A DNA stretch of 64,000 nt from Legionella maioricensis (GCF_023618015.1 NZ_JAJKBJ010000003.1:179583-243582), one strand, 5' to 3'; shown: positions 16,929-27,908, counted from the first letter of the stretch. Made by a program: numbers and translations. The notes: generated by a model from the letters alone, not told the origin.

Positions 16929-19241
16929 ATGAAAAAAGTCGGTAATAAATTAATTTTAGGTGTTTGTTGTTCCACTCTTTTAGCTTGGTCTGCACAGACT
17001 GCAGCCGAAGGAGGCTTTATTGTTCGTGGTATAAAAGTTACCGGTTTACAAAGAGTATCTACTGGAACGGTATTAAACTATATTCCTGTTCAAGTAGGTG
17101 AGGAAATAAGTCCTGGCTCAACGGGACAAATCATTCGCACTCTTTATGATACAGGCTTTTTCCAATCTGTCTCGCTTGAGCGACAAGGCAATATATTAAT
17201 TGTTAATGTGGTAGAAAGAGCAACTATAGGAACGATTACTATAGTGGGAAATAAAGAAATTCCTGCTGATAAAATGAAAGCTTTTCTCAAAGAAATGGGA
17301 TTAGCTAAAGGTCGCGTATTTCAAAAATCCTCTTTAGAGCGTCTGGAGAAAGAGTTAAAGCAGGCATACACCGCCAGAGGAAAATACAATTCGCGTATTG
17401 AGACCCGAGTGACTCCTTTAACGGACAATAGAGTTGGCATTACCGTTACTGTTTCTGAGGGGCGAGTCTCGCGAATCAGAGAAATAAAAATCATTGGTAA
17501 CCATGACTTCTCCACTAACGAATTACTCCCTGAATTTGCATTGACAACGAGTAATATTTTTACCTATTTTACTAAAAAAGATCAGTATTCCAAAGCAGGG
17601 ATGGATGCTTCTTTAGAAGCCTTACGCTCTTTCTATTTGGATAGAGGCTATCTGAAATTTAATATAGTTTCATCACAGGTCTTATTGTCTCCAGACAGAA
17701 AAGACGTTTATATCAACATTCATGTTGAGGAGGGTCCTCAATATCGTTTTGCAGGCTACGCATTAGCTGGTCGGACGGTATTGCCTAAAGAAAAACTTGA
17801 ATCTCTGGTGCAAGTCAAAAAAGGCGATGTCTTTTCCCGTAAAAAAGTGACGGAATCTATCTCGGCGATTGGTTTGGCTTTAGGGGATGTAGGTTATGGC
17901 TTCCCTGCTATTAGCGCTGATCCGCGAATAGATGAGAATAATAAGACAGTGTTCATCACGTTCATGGTTGAGCCTGGTCGTCATGTTTATGTGCGTCGCA
18001 TTAATTTTCATGGTAATACCAAAACCGGCGACTTTGTCTTACGAAGTATGATTCGTCAGGATGAAGGTGGGTTATTATCGTTACATAATATTAAAGAATC
18101 TGAACGACAATTACGTTTATTGGGTTATATAAAAAATATTGATGTTAAAACCAATCCTGTAGCCGGAACGAACAATCAAGTTGATTTGGATGTGCAAGTA
18201 GAAGAGGCGCCTTCTGCTGAGGCGAGTGCTTCCATTGGATACGGTACTAATGGTTATCAATTTAATACTTCAGTGACTCAACATAATTTCATGGGTACTG
18301 GTCGTTCCATGGGAGCTACGTTTAATGCTACCAAATGGGGACAGGATTATTCATTGAATTATTATAATCCCTTCTATACGGAGACTGGCATTGGCCGGGG
18401 AGCAAGCCTGTATTATTCTAAAATTGATCCCAAAAATCTAAATGTTAGTACGTTCAGCTCTGATCGCTATGGTGTTGATGTCAGTTATAATTTCCCTCTG
18501 GGAGAGGCAAGTAGCTTCCAATTGGGTTATGGATACCAGGATGTGAATATCAAAACTGTAGGTCCGGTAATTCCGATTCAGAATTTTGTTAATTTATTTG
18601 GTTCACATTTTCAGGAGGTCCGTCTGACTTCAGGCTGGAGTCGAAACAGTTATGATCAACTGCCTTATCCGAACAAAGGAATAAATCAACAAGCAATTGC
18701 GGTTGTGGCCTTGCCTTCAACCTCACAATCATTAACTTATTATAAGAGTTCTTATCAAGCACATGCGTATTATCCCTTAGGCCGCGGATGGATATTTTCC
18801 ATTTTAGGGAACGTAGGCTATGGGAATACCTTCGATAGTAACGGTCTTCCATTTTTTGAAAACTATTATGCTGGGGGAACGGCTCAGCCTGGCCAGGTTC
18901 GCGGCTATGATAGTTATTCTTTAGGCCCAATAGATAATTTTGGAAATGCTATAGGTGCCAACTTCCTGGTTAACGGAAGTGCTGGTCTTGTTTTACCTTA
19001 TCCTTTAAGCCGAGATAACATAAGAACTACTATTTTTGCGGATGCCGGTAACGTATTTTCAAGAGCGACTCCTGCCGCTTTAACTGGCGTTTTGGAAGGG
19101 CCATTACGTTACTCTGCGGGTATATCCTTAGAGTGGCGCTCTCCTTTTGGACCATTGGCATTTAGTATTGCTAAAGCCTTGAACCCACAACAGTTTGATA
19201 AAACACAGTTTTTCCAATTTGCTCTGTCTTCAGGTTTTTAG
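16929..19241 (+). CDS. bamA: Outer membrane protein assembly factor BamA
   Basis: The Omp85 insertase of the outer membrane, 770 residues. A signal peptide ends near AQTAAEGG, five POTRA domains follow to about residue 350 (first: FIVRGIKVTGLQRVSTGTVL), then a 16-strand barrel ending in a terminal Phe. The barrel contains the conserved VRGYDSYSLGP segment. The frame can be extended upstream to a TTG, but the ATG before MKKVGNKLI is the only start giving a proper signal peptide. The 260 bases after rseP may contain a separate promoter. Confidence 0.96.
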   Translation: MKKVGNKLILGVCCSTLLAWSAQTAAEGGFIVRGIKVTGLQRVSTGTVLNYIPVQVGEEISPGSTGQIIRTLYDTGFFQSVSLERQGNILIVNVVERATIGTITIVGNKEIPADKMKAFLKEMGLAKGRVFQKSSLERLEKELKQAYTARGKYNSRIETRVTPLTDNRVGITVTVSEGRVSRIREIKIIGNHDFSTNELLPEFALTTSNIFTYFTKKDQYSKAGMDASLEALRSFYLDRGYLKFNIVSSQVLLSPDRKDVYINIHVEEGPQYRFAGYALAGRTVLPKEKLESLVQVKKGDVFSRKKVTESISAIGLALGDVGYGFPAISADPRIDENNKTVFITFMVEPGRHVYVRRINFHGNTKTGDFVLRSMIRQDEGGLLSLHNIKESERQLRLLGYIKNIDVKTNPVAGTNNQVDLDVQVEEAPSAEASASIGYGTNGYQFNTSVTQHNFMGTGRSMGATFNATKWGQDYSLNYYNPFYTETGIGRGASLYYSKIDPKNLNVSTFSSDRYGVDVSYNFPLGEASSFQLGYGYQDVNIKTVGPVIPIQNFVNLFGSHFQEVRLTSGWSRNSYDQLPYPNKGINQQAIAVVALPSTSQSLTYYKSSYQAHAYYPLGRGWIFSILGNVGYGNTFDSNGLPFFENYYAGGTAQPGQVRGYDSYSLGPIDNFGNAIGANFLVNGSAGLVLPYPLSRDNIRTTIFADAGNVFSRATPAALTGVLEGPLRYSAGISLEWRSPFGPLAFSIAKALNPQQFDKTQFFQFALSSGF

Positions 19242-19486
19242 AAGAAGGAAACGACTGGGCAGCCTTGAGGAAAAGGACATCTGCAAAAGACTCATGTATC
19301 TGAACTTTTGCAGATCTTGCTACCCTGTCTTAACGCTCTGATAAAGGAATCAATATAAAGAACAATATTTCCAAATAAATTACAATTTTTAGTAACTTTT
19401 AGGGATTTGTTGAAAAGTAGTGCTGTACATATCGCAACCTTTTTCGAATTGTGCTAGCATCACGATCTTTAAATTAGGAGATGATT

Positions 19487-19987
19487 ATGAAGCGTATTGG
19501 TGCGGTCTTAGTCGCATTGGTTTTTAGTTTAGGTGGCACAAGTTTATTTGCCGATTGGGCGAAAATTGGCGTGGTTGACCTACAAAAGATCATGCAGACT
19601 TCTAGTCAGATGAAAACTATCCAACAAACGTTGGAAAAAGAATTTAAGCCTCGTCGTGACAAACTGGTGGCTGTAGAAGCTAGCTTGAAAAGTGATATGG
19701 AAAAATTCAAGCGTGATAGCGCTATTATGAGTGCTACTCAAAAGAAAGAGCTTGAAAAGAAAATTGTTTCAGCACAACAGCAATTTGAGCGTGATGGACA
19801 ACAATATCAGCAAGAATTAAGTACTGCTCATAACGAAGCGATGGAAGGTCTATATACTAAAGTTCGTGCAGCAATCGGCAAAATTGCTAAAGACGAAAAA
19901 TATGACATTATTGTTCAGAAAGATGCTGCTCCTTTCAGTACTGAAGCTCTTGATGTAACTGATAAAGTTATTAAAGCAATTAATTAG
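19487..19987 (+). CDS. skp: Periplasmic chaperone Skp/OmpH
   Basis: A 166-residue exported protein: signal peptide ending at SLFA, then KIGVVDLQKIMQTSSQ typical of Skp/OmpH, a long Lys/Gln/Glu-rich coiled-coil tentacle, and a C-terminal strand. It holds unfolded outer-membrane proteins for BamA, encoded just upstream. TTAGGAG is six bases before this ATG, preferable to the in-frame ATG at 19481. A TGCTAGCAT sequence about 35 bases upstream could be an extended -10 for its own promoter. Confidence 0.93.
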   Translation: MKRIGAVLVALVFSLGGTSLFADWAKIGVVDLQKIMQTSSQMKTIQQTLEKEFKPRRDKLVAVEASLKSDMEKFKRDSAIMSATQKKELEKKIVSAQQQFERDGQQYQQELSTAHNEAMEGLYTKVRAAIGKIAKDEKYDIIVQKDAAPFSTEALDVTDKVIKAIN

Positions 19988-20002
19988 TCTGGCGAAGATG
20001 AG

Positions 20003-21019
20003 TTGCTGACTTTAGCGCAATTAGCAGATTATTTAGATGGCGTGTGGCATGGTAATGCCAATCACGCCATTTTTAGTTTATCCTCCTTGAGTCGCGCTAC
20101 TTCGAGGGATGTGGCTTATTTTGACAATCTACTCTTGCAAGAGAGCTTGGAGTCCACTGCTGCAGGGGTGGTCTTGCTCAAATCGGAACATAAGCCCTTG
20201 TGTCCAGTAAATGCTATAGTTGTATCCAATCCATTGATAGCAATGAATGAAGCTGCAAAATATTTAGCCATTGCTCAAAAAAATAGTTCGGGAATACATC
20301 CCACTGCCCAAATTCATCAATCCGTACAGTTAGGCCAAGGAGTATCCATAGGGGCTAATACGGTGATCAATGAACAAGTTCAATTGGATGATGGTGTTTG
20401 TATCGGCTCTAATACCGTAGTTGAATCCGATGTTCGTATTGGAAGAGGCAGTCAAATAGGTCATGGAGTGATGATTTACTCAGGTAGCCAAGTGGGACAA
20501 AATGTTGTACTGAGTGATGGGTGCATTATTGGCGCTTCACCGTTTAACTATTTGAAACATCATGGAACTTGGCAGCAAGGACCGGCTGTAGGTGGGGTAA
20601 TTATTTCTAACAAAGTGCACATTGGCGCGAATACGGTCATAGATAGAGGTTCATTTAGCGACACTTATTTGGCCGAGGGGGTTTGTATCGATAACCTCGT
20701 ACAAATTGCTCATGATGTGATTATTGGAGCTAATACTGCAATAGCTGGATGCGCCGCTATTGGGGCTCATGCCCTGATTGGTTCTGATTGTATTATTGGC
20801 GGTGCAAGTTGTATCGCAGCAAATGTCCGATTGTCCAATGATGTAGTAATCACTGGCATGTCTACGGTAAGCAAGTCAATTGCTAAAGCAGGAATTTACT
20901 CTTCAGGGACTTTAGTTCATGAACATCAACGTTGGCGTCGCAACGCGGCGCGATTTAGACGTTTAGACGATTATATAACAAAACTTGGAGCATTAGAGAA
21001 GAAAATAGAAAGCTCTTGA
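20003..21019 (+). CDS. lpxD: UDP-3-O-acyl-glucosamine N-acyltransferase
   Basis: A 338-residue left-handed beta-helix acyltransferase for the third step of lipid A synthesis. Many hexapeptide repeats are visible (IGANTVI, IGSNTVV, IGRGSQIGHGVMIY) and the catalytic histidine lies in NYLKHHGTW. The only sensible start is a TTG 16 bases after skp. L. pneumophila carries two lpxD genes, and the one beside fabZ and lpxA is called lpxD1; this copy has that neighbourhood. Confidence 0.94.
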   Translation: MLTLAQLADYLDGVWHGNANHAIFSLSSLSRATSRDVAYFDNLLLQESLESTAAGVVLLKSEHKPLCPVNAIVVSNPLIAMNEAAKYLAIAQKNSSGIHPTAQIHQSVQLGQGVSIGANTVINEQVQLDDGVCIGSNTVVESDVRIGRGSQIGHGVMIYSGSQVGQNVVLSDGCIIGASPFNYLKHHGTWQQGPAVGGVIISNKVHIGANTVIDRGSFSDTYLAEGVCIDNLVQIAHDVIIGANTAIAGCAAIGAHALIGSDCIIGGASCIAANVRLSNDVVITGMSTVSKSIAKAGIYSSGTLVHEHQRWRRNAARFRRLDDYITKLGALEKKIESS

Positions 21020-21191
21020 TTCTAATGGAAATTTATTGTCTCCCCATTAATATCGTAGATTTTTTCCAGCCAAACTCGATTTAGAAAAATAATGAAGTGA
21101 TAATTTTTGCAATTTACGATTGATTAGAGCGAATTAAAACAAGATAATGCTCTTTCTTCTAAAGAAAATGATGATTAAATGAGAAACAGGT

Positions 21192-21644
21192 ATGAGTGAG
21201 CTTATAGATATAAATGAAATTTTCAGTTTGTTGCCACACCGTTATCCATTTATTTTGGTTGATAGAGTGATAGATTATAAAACATTCGATTATTTGACAG
21301 CAATTAAAAATGTGACTATCAATGAAAATTTTTTTACAGGCCATTTTCCCGAAAATCCCATAATGCCTGGTGTGCTAATTCTTGAAGCGTTGGCGCAAGC
21401 TTGCGCTATTTTATCCAGTTTATCTCGTGAACCTGCTGAAGGACATCAGGTGCTGCATTTTTTTGCAGGTATTGATAATGCTCGATTTAAACATGTAGTT
21501 ATCCCAGGCGATCAATTACGTCTGGAGGTGACCTTTATTGGCAAGAAAAGAGATTTTTGGCGTATGCATGGCGAGGCTTATGTAGGTGATAAACTAGCGT
21601 GTTCCGCAGACTTATTAAGCGCAGCAAAGGAAATTAAAAAGTGA
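21192..21644 (+). CDS. fabZ: (3R)-hydroxyacyl-ACP dehydratase FabZ
   Basis: A 150-residue hot-dog-fold dehydratase of fatty acid elongation. The active-site helix shows [20 protein letters not shown], with the catalytic His in GHFPENP and the Glu in LEAL. It competes with LpxA and LpxD for hydroxyacyl-ACP, which explains the clustering. Its TGA overlaps the GTG start of lpxA. The 172 bases between lpxD and fabZ are AT-rich. Confidence 0.96.
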   Translation: MSELIDINEIFSLLPHRYPFILVDRVIDYKTFDYLTAIKNVTINENFFTGHFPENPIMPGVLILEALAQACAILSSLSREPAEGHQVLHFFAGIDNARFKHVVIPGDQLRLEVTFIGKKRDFWRMHGEAYVGDKLACSADLLSAAKEIKK

Positions 21645-22411
21645 TAGATGAAAGAGCAATGATTCACCCATCTGCAAAATTGGCAAAAGGGGTATCAATA
21701 GGCCCTGGAACAGTAATAGGTGCGGACGTTGAGATCGGTGAAAATACTTGGATAGGTCCTCATGTAGTTATTGAAGGCCCTACAACCATTGGTAAAAACA
21801 ATAAAATTTTTCAATTTGCCTCAGTAGGTGATGAGCCTCAGGATATTACCTATAAAGGAGAGCCAACGCGTTTGGAAATTGGTGATAATAATGTCATACG
21901 CGAGTATTGCATGATTAGTCGTGGCACGGTGAAAGGCGGGGGTGTTACTCGAGTCGGTAGTGGTAATTTTCTAATGGCTTATTCTCACATAGGTCATGAC
22001 TGTATCATTGGTGACCAAATTATTATGGTTAATTATGCTGCTTTGTCAGGTCATGTAACCGTCGATAATTTTGCCATTATTGGTCCTTATGCTGCGGTAC
22101 ATCAATTTTGTCATGTAGGAGTTTATGCGTTTATTGCACGAGCGACCTATGTGACCAAAGACGTTTTGCCTTATGTGATGATTGCAGGGCATACCACCTC
22201 TGCATGTGGCATTAATACAGTAGGTTTACGCAGACGAGGATTTTCATCCTCAGCAATTGATTGCCTGCGACGTGCTTATAAAATCATTTTCCGCAAAGGA
22301 CTGACAGTACAACAAGCGGTTACTGAGTTGGAATTAATGCAACAGGAATGTCCTGAAGTAATTCCTATGATTGATGCATTAAACCAATCTACTCGCGGTA
22401 TAGTGAGATAA
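21641..22411 (+). CDS. lpxA: UDP-N-acetylglucosamine acyltransferase
   Basis: A 256-residue left-handed beta-helix trimer enzyme that starts lipid A synthesis. Hexapeptide repeats open the protein ([20 protein letters not shown]), followed by [19 protein letters not shown] and the catalytic His in [13 protein letters not shown]. It begins with a GTG overlapping the fabZ stop, so translation is coupled. lpxB, which often follows, is not here; Legionella also has a second lpxA elsewhere. Confidence 0.96.
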   Translation: MIDERAMIHPSAKLAKGVSIGPGTVIGADVEIGENTWIGPHVVIEGPTTIGKNNKIFQFASVGDEPQDITYKGEPTRLEIGDNNVIREYCMISRGTVKGGGVTRVGSGNFLMAYSHIGHDCIIGDQIIMVNYAALSGHVTVDNFAIIGPYAAVHQFCHVGVYAFIARATYVTKDVLPYVMIAGHTTSACGINTVGLRRRGFSSSAIDCLRRAYKIIFRKGLTVQQAVTELELMQQECPEVIPMIDALNQSTRGIVR

Positions 22412-22415
22412 AATA

Positions 22416-22817
22416 ATGATTGCCCCGTATTTAGCGGTAGCCTTAGGCGGTTCTATCGGGGCAGTGGCGCGTTATGCCATAGTGATTTTTGCGCAAAATA
22501 CATGGGGTTTACAATTCCCTTATGGTACTTTAATAGTCAATACGGTAGGATCTTTTCTGGCCGGCTTTTTTCTTGCCTTATTAATTGGCCGTTTTAATGC
22601 GGAAGTGTATGTGCGCTTATTCTTTTTTACCGGCTTCCTGGGCGCCTTCACTACTTTTTCCAGCTTTGCAGCGGAAACGTTGTTTATGTTCGAACAGGGG
22701 CAATGGCTAAAATTGCTGATGAATATATTAGTAAATAATGTCGGCTCATTAGCAATGGTGTTAATAGGAACTGTATTGGCACGCTATTTTGTTTTAGGTC
22801 ATTTGGATCAACTTTAA
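22416..22817 (+). CDS. crcB: Fluoride channel CrcB/Fluc
   Basis: A 133-residue membrane protein with four transmembrane helices. It shows the [10 protein letters not shown] start, the conserved [10 protein letters not shown] helix break and the [12 protein letters not shown] selectivity segment of fluoride exporters. It lies four bases after lpxA and 18 before serS. No fluoride riboswitch fits in such a gap, so it is probably expressed with the lipid A genes. Confidence 0.94.
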   Translation: MIAPYLAVALGGSIGAVARYAIVIFAQNTWGLQFPYGTLIVNTVGSFLAGFFLALLIGRFNAEVYVRLFFFTGFLGAFTTFSSFAAETLFMFEQGQWLKLLMNILVNNVGSLAMVLIGTVLARYFVLGHLDQL

Positions 22818-22832
22818 TTATTTGAGTGGTAG

Positions 22833-24122
<1,290 letters not shown>

Positions 24123-24282
24123 TGAAACAAGTGGGTTATTTGAATTCGTTTTTGATTAGGGGGATATAGTTTGGGGAGAGGTGGAACATTAAAATGTGTT
24201 ATAGGCTCCCCAAATAAAAACCGATGAAACTTTTAGCTCATAATGATTCAACCCCCATTTGCTGAACGAAGAGAAAAATTTT

Positions 24283-25062
24283 ATGAGATATTTGATAGGG
24301 AAATTAAAATCTAAAAACTATGTTTTTTTTCTGTTAATTAATTTTTTCGCCTTATCGCCTCAGGCATCAATAGCGCTACAAGCAACACAACCCCTGGTTC
24401 CAAGATACGTTTCAGGTGTTGAGTCCATTCTTAACTCTCATCAATACATACGAGAACATGACGCCCCTCTTTATTGGAAATTAAGCCCCTATTATATTTC
24501 GCAACCTACTGATTGTGCGTGCTCACTTGCTTCTGTTGTGATGATTATTAACGCTATTCGCAGTAGTCAGCCGTTAGCTGCAAATCAACAATTAGCAACC
24601 ACCGATAACATTTTAAAACGTGTAGAGGATAAATCATGGCAGGACAATGTTAAAAAAGGTGGTAACGGGGTAACACTGGATGAGGTGAAACCTTTGATGT
24701 CCAAAGCATTAAAAGCCTATGGATTAAAGAATTTCACCGTCGAAGTAATTCATACTAAAAACACTTCAAAAGAAACGGCAGAAAAATTACATCATGACTT
24801 AATGGGGGCGGAACAGACTGGTCATGTATTTATTATTGCAAACTTTAATCAGAAATTTATTTCAGGGACAATGAGCGTAGGGCATTTTTCTCCCATTGGT
24901 GCTTATGATGCCCAAACAAAACGCGTGCTTATTATGGATACGGACCGAGAGCTTTTTGAACCTTATTGGGTCCCGGAAAAACTGTTCCTGCAAAGCATGT
25001 CGACTATAGATGAGGATGCTCACAACTGTCGAGGATACTTACTGATTAAAATTGATCATTAA
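24283..25062 (+). CDS. Phytochelatin-synthase-like (C83) exported cysteine peptidase
   Basis: A 259-residue protein from the ATG chosen here, with a hydrophobic signal segment (YVFFLLINFFALSPQASIA). The papain-like PCS core shows CACSLASVVMIINAI with probable nucleophile Cys80, MSVGHFSPIGAYDA with His201, and VLIMDTDR with Asp219. The 18-residue His-Asp spacing agrees with the prokaryotic PCS family, which cleaves Gly from glutathione and may join gamma-Glu-Cys units. An exported version would act on periplasmic or external glutathione-type substrates. Preceded by a 160-base gap after serS; it stands alone. Confidence 0.8.
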   Translation: MRYLIGKLKSKNYVFFLLINFFALSPQASIALQATQPLVPRYVSGVESILNSHQYIREHDAPLYWKLSPYYISQPTDCACSLASVVMIINAIRSSQPLAANQQLATTDNILKRVEDKSWQDNVKKGGNGVTLDEVKPLMSKALKAYGLKNFTVEVIHTKNTSKETAEKLHHDLMGAEQTGHVFIIANFNQKFISGTMSVGHFSPIGAYDAQTKRVLIMDTDRELFEPYWVPEKLFLQSMSTIDEDAHNCRGYLLIKIDH

Positions 25063-25182
25063 CATTTATTATTTTCTACGGATAATCAAGATAAGCTAAC
25101 CTGGGTGAAAGCGCATAGGCGTCGAGCTAAAGAAATTTTGTTTGTTATCAAGCCCTTTAATATCAAAAGATATAAATATATA

Positions 25183-25253
25183 CCGTTCGGGCTGAGGGAC
25201 GTTTACGCCGTCTTCAAGCCTCTACGCCAAGACCAGAAACTCAGCCCGAACGG
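25183..25253. repeat. 14-bp inverted repeat, REP-like element
   Basis: CCGTTCGGGCTGAG (25183-25196) and its exact complement CTCAGCCCGAACGG (25240-25253) flank a 43-base loop that includes GACGTTTACGCCGTC. The GC-rich arms stand out from the AT-rich surroundings. It lies between convergent genes. An open frame across it (25105-25311) has no ribosome site or coding character. Confidence 0.7.
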
Positions 25254-25334
25254 ATGGAGGATAGGTATGCCTAAACGCCTTCGTCTGGCTACGAGCTGTA
25301 CCCCGGGATGATGACCTGCCTTGGTGAGACGCGA

Positions 25335-25679
25335 TTAAATAAAAGACAAAGTTAAAGGCACCACTTCTTCCTGGAAGTTACCGGTTAATATGGAATCTGC
25401 GGCCTTTGGTTGTGGTGCGCTTTGAAAACGGGGTGACCAGTTTGTTATTATTTCAGTTTTAAACTTGTCCAAAAATTCTTGCGCCACTTCCTTATAGTTT
25501 TCCGGTTTCAGATTTCCCTTTTTAACCAGGGTTAAAGCAATAAAAAATGATTCAATGTTATGCTGGTGCCCTTCTAACCATTTTCTGACGTCCCGGCAAG
25601 TATAATTATTTTTCACCACATCTGATGCATACTGGATTAATTCGGGAGCTATTTCTATTTTGTCTTCTTTCTGCTGCAC
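25335..25679 (-). CDS. Unknown protein, probable C-terminal part of frame-interrupted gene
   Basis: 114 codons from a GTG. No signal peptide, no known domain; it looks helical and charged (WLEGHQHNIESFFIALTLVKKG). The GTG comes right after a TAA in its own frame and overlaps the gene upstream by 25 bases. AAGGGG six bases before the GTG could support a separate start. If the A5 run at 25680-25684 were read with one extra base or a -1 slip, this frame would join the upstream one into a protein of about 180 residues. Confidence 0.5.
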   Translation of the reverse strand: MQQKEDKIEIAPELIQYASDVVKNNYTCRDVRKWLEGHQHNIESFFIALTLVKKGNLKPENYKEVAQEFLDKFKTEIITNWSPRFQSAPQPKAADSILTGNFQEEVVPLTLSFI

Positions 25680-25876
25680 TTTTTACCCCTTAGAGCAATA
25701 ATTTCAAATTGGGCGGAATATACATCATCATGTCGAAAAAATAAACTTTTTAGAGAGTTGTTGATAGTATAAATGCCATTCCAAACCCGATATGGCGAAA
25801 TGTTGATATAAGAGTGGGGATCAATATCTCCCCTAGTTGGCGAAACTATTATGGTTGGATGCTTGTTATTGGTCAA
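25655..25876 (-). CDS. Unknown protein, probable N-terminal part of frame-interrupted gene
   Basis: 73 codons from a TTG with GAGAG upstream. The sequence up to ALRGKK (residue 66) looks like real coding (IYTINNSLKSLFFRHDDVYSA, split). The last seven residues CSRKKTK look like run-out after a frame change and coincide with the start of the next gene. No domain recognised. Start codon uncertain. Confidence 0.4.
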   Translation of the reverse strand: MTNNKHPTIIVSPTRGDIDPHSYINISPYRVWNGIYTINNSLKSLFFRHDDVYSAQFEIIALRGKKCSRKKTK

Positions 25877-25980
25877 TTTTCACTCTCTGGATTTTTAAAC
25901 TAAAGAGGTTAATATAAAGAATAACTGTTTTTTGACGTGCAACTCATAGAGACGTTAAAAAGGAAATATCAGGAGTAATT

Positions 25981-26421
25981 ATGCCTACCAGTACGAGAGA
26001 AAAGATCTACTCATGTATCAAGCATTATCAAGACGCTCAAATAAACGGCAAAAAAGATGTAGACAAACAGATACAGATTTATACGGACGACAGCGTTTTT
26101 ATCAGTTTTCCGGTGCCTGGAGTTGTTGGCTTAAGTAAGGTGCGCGTATTGCAAGGTAAAAAGGAAATATACCAGGCATTTGCAGAGTACAATAATTTTA
26201 TCAAAGCTTTTGATGAAATCAGCATAGTCAACAAAAATTTGATGATTGACTCCACAACGCTTAGAGGTGGTTTTGTTATGGAGATAACTACAAATCGTGC
26301 TGGTGAAATAAAAACGTATCTTAATTGCCTTCAAATGCAATTCAATAGCGAGATGAAAGTCGTACAGTCATTAAATTGGCAAGGCGAAGTGGATAATAAA
26401 GATGTTTTAAAGTCTATTTAA
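25981..26421 (+). CDS. NTF2-like/SnoaL-type domain protein
   Basis: A 146-residue soluble protein with CAGGAG close to the ATG. The layout fits the cone-shaped NTF2-like fold: an N-terminal helix (IYSCIKHYQDAQINGKKD), then YTDDSVFISFP as the first strands, a short helix around KKEIYQAFAEY, and a long C-terminal sheet. NTF2-like folds include ketosteroid isomerases and ligand-binding proteins. No catalytic residues stand out, so the function is open. Confidence 0.5.
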   Translation: MPTSTREKIYSCIKHYQDAQINGKKDVDKQIQIYTDDSVFISFPVPGVVGLSKVRVLQGKKEIYQAFAEYNNFIKAFDEISIVNKNLMIDSTTLRGGFVMEITTNRAGEIKTYLNCLQMQFNSEMKVVQSLNWQGEVDNKDVLKSI

Positions 26422-26494
26422 TTCTGACTTGTTTCCCACCTGGGAGTTCAACAATTAATAAAGCGTTAGTCGACTATCAACCGTCTTAATCCAA

Positions 26495-26929
26495 TTGAAT
26501 TCTCTTTTTGAAAAAGCTAAAAACGTTTTTAATTTTTTCGAACCTCAAGAAGAACCTCAAAAAGAACTGCAAAAAGAGTTGCCCACTCGCGAATTTAATA
26601 GTTTGAATTTTGCTATGACTCGTGAACAGATAGATAGATTCTTTAAAAAGAAAGAACCCTATAGGAGTCCATTAAAAGAAAGCGAAATAAAACTAATTGC
26701 TGAAAGAAAAGCATTGGTAAGCCCTATCGCTGATTTGAACTTCCGTAACAAATTAACAGGGTGTTTATTTGGCAATCCAAATACCGGAGAAGAGTTTGAT
26801 ATATCTTACAAGCAAGCAGTTCCATCATTATTGGATTTTAGTCAGTTTAAGGTAAGATCAATGAAAAAAAATGAGCAGGTGAGTGATGAGTTGGTGAATG
26901 GTCTCCCTGCAGATTTGGCTAAAAAGTAA
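26495..26929 (+). CDS. Unknown hydrophilic protein, possible effector
   Basis: 144 codons from a TTG without a convincing ribosome site; an internal ATG (MTREQIDRFF, residue 41) is an alternative start. The N-terminal part has a charged repeat-like stretch EPQEEPQKELQKELP, followed by a Lys-rich helical part. No signal peptide, membrane segment or known domain. It lies 73 bases after the NTF2-like gene. The 218 bases after it hold nothing I can support. Confidence 0.4.
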   Translation: MNSLFEKAKNVFNFFEPQEEPQKELQKELPTREFNSLNFAMTREQIDRFFKKKEPYRSPLKESEIKLIAERKALVSPIADLNFRNKLTGCLFGNPNTGEEFDISYKQAVPSLLDFSQFKVRSMKKNEQVSDELVNGLPADLAKK

Positions 26930-27147
26930 ATAATTTTGCCCTTTAAGAAAACCTTGTTAACCCTGCGTAGGCAAGTCAGACAATCATGCGTTCATTAAAT
27001 GTTGCAAAGCGTCTACGTTTTGCAACATCACCAATGGATTGCAGCTCAAGTTAAAATAATGTTTAATTCAAAGATAAATGTAATAGAAATAGAGATGAAG
27101 AACTATTTCTAGCATTATTATTCAGTCATCAAAAAGGAAAATGGCTT

Positions 27148-27867
27148 ATGATCGGTTTAGGGGGTGGGGTTAGGCTTTTGGGCAGAATGTTTCGGATCTT
27201 CTATCAGAATATAAAAGCGTCCTATCAGATTACGAAAATGCCAGTCCCTATTGTCGCAATTTTAGGAGCATCCATGGCAAAACAAGAAGAGAGTTATGTT
27301 CAGGATGCACGATTATTAGCGAGAAAATTGGTTGAACAAAAAGTATCAATTGTAACCGGTGGCGGAACTGGAATTATGGAGGCTGCCAATCAAGGTGCAC
27401 TTGAAGCTAATAGTTTGGAAAAACGATCATTTGGTATAGCTGTAGGAGCATTCAACTTAAAAAATAATCCTTTTTTAGCCGATACCATCAATGTTGATTA
27501 TTATTTAGTTCGCAAAGTTATTTTGCTCAATTATGCTTCGGGATATATTTTTTTCCCTGGTGGTTTTGGTACTCTCGATGAACTTTTTGAAATCATTACC
27601 ATGCTCAAATCAAAACAAGTTGAACTATATAGAATAAATGAGAATGAACTGCCTAAACAATTACCTATTATTTTGCTAGGAAAAGAATTTTGGCAGCCAT
27701 TGTTAGATTGGATCATTAATTTCCCGCTAAAAAATAACTTGATTTGTGATGAGGATATAGAAATGCTTCATATCACGGATGACCTTGATGAAGTAGTACA
27801 GATCATTAAAGAGAGGTGCTTTAGCGTTGAAATGAAACGACAAAAAATTCACACGGTTATTCGCTGA
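27148..27867 (+). CDS. LOG family protein (lysine-decarboxylase-like fold)
   Basis: A 239-residue Rossmann-fold protein with the two LOG signatures: TGGGTGIMEAANQGA and PGGFGTLDELFEI. LOG proteins remove ribose 5-phosphate from nucleoside monophosphates such as cytokinin ribotides or AMP. The N-terminal 30 residues (RLLGRMFRIFYQNIKASYQI) are extra and amphipathic, perhaps a membrane-binding helix. AAAGGAAAATGG gives a usable ribosome site. Confidence 0.85.
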   Translation: MIGLGGGVRLLGRMFRIFYQNIKASYQITKMPVPIVAILGASMAKQEESYVQDARLLARKLVEQKVSIVTGGGTGIMEAANQGALEANSLEKRSFGIAVGAFNLKNNPFLADTINVDYYLVRKVILLNYASGYIFFPGGFGTLDELFEIITMLKSKQVELYRINENELPKQLPIILLGKEFWQPLLDWIINFPLKNNLICDEDIEMLHITDDLDEVVQIIKERCFSVEMKRQKIHTVIR

Positions 27868-27881
27868 ATAAGCTATATGAG

Positions 27882-27908
27882 CTTATCCGCACAACAGCTG
27901 CGGATAAG
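27882..27908. terminator. Hairpin between convergent LOG and M20 genes
   Basis: A perfect 10-bp inverted repeat, CTTATCCGCA with TGCGGATAAG, around a 7-base loop, between convergent genes. It could end transcription from both sides, but neither side has a strong T-run. Confidence 0.55.

Noticed and set aside
25105..25311. 68-codon frame across the 14-bp inverted repeat
   Set aside because: No ribosome site, and most of it is the repeat element itself.
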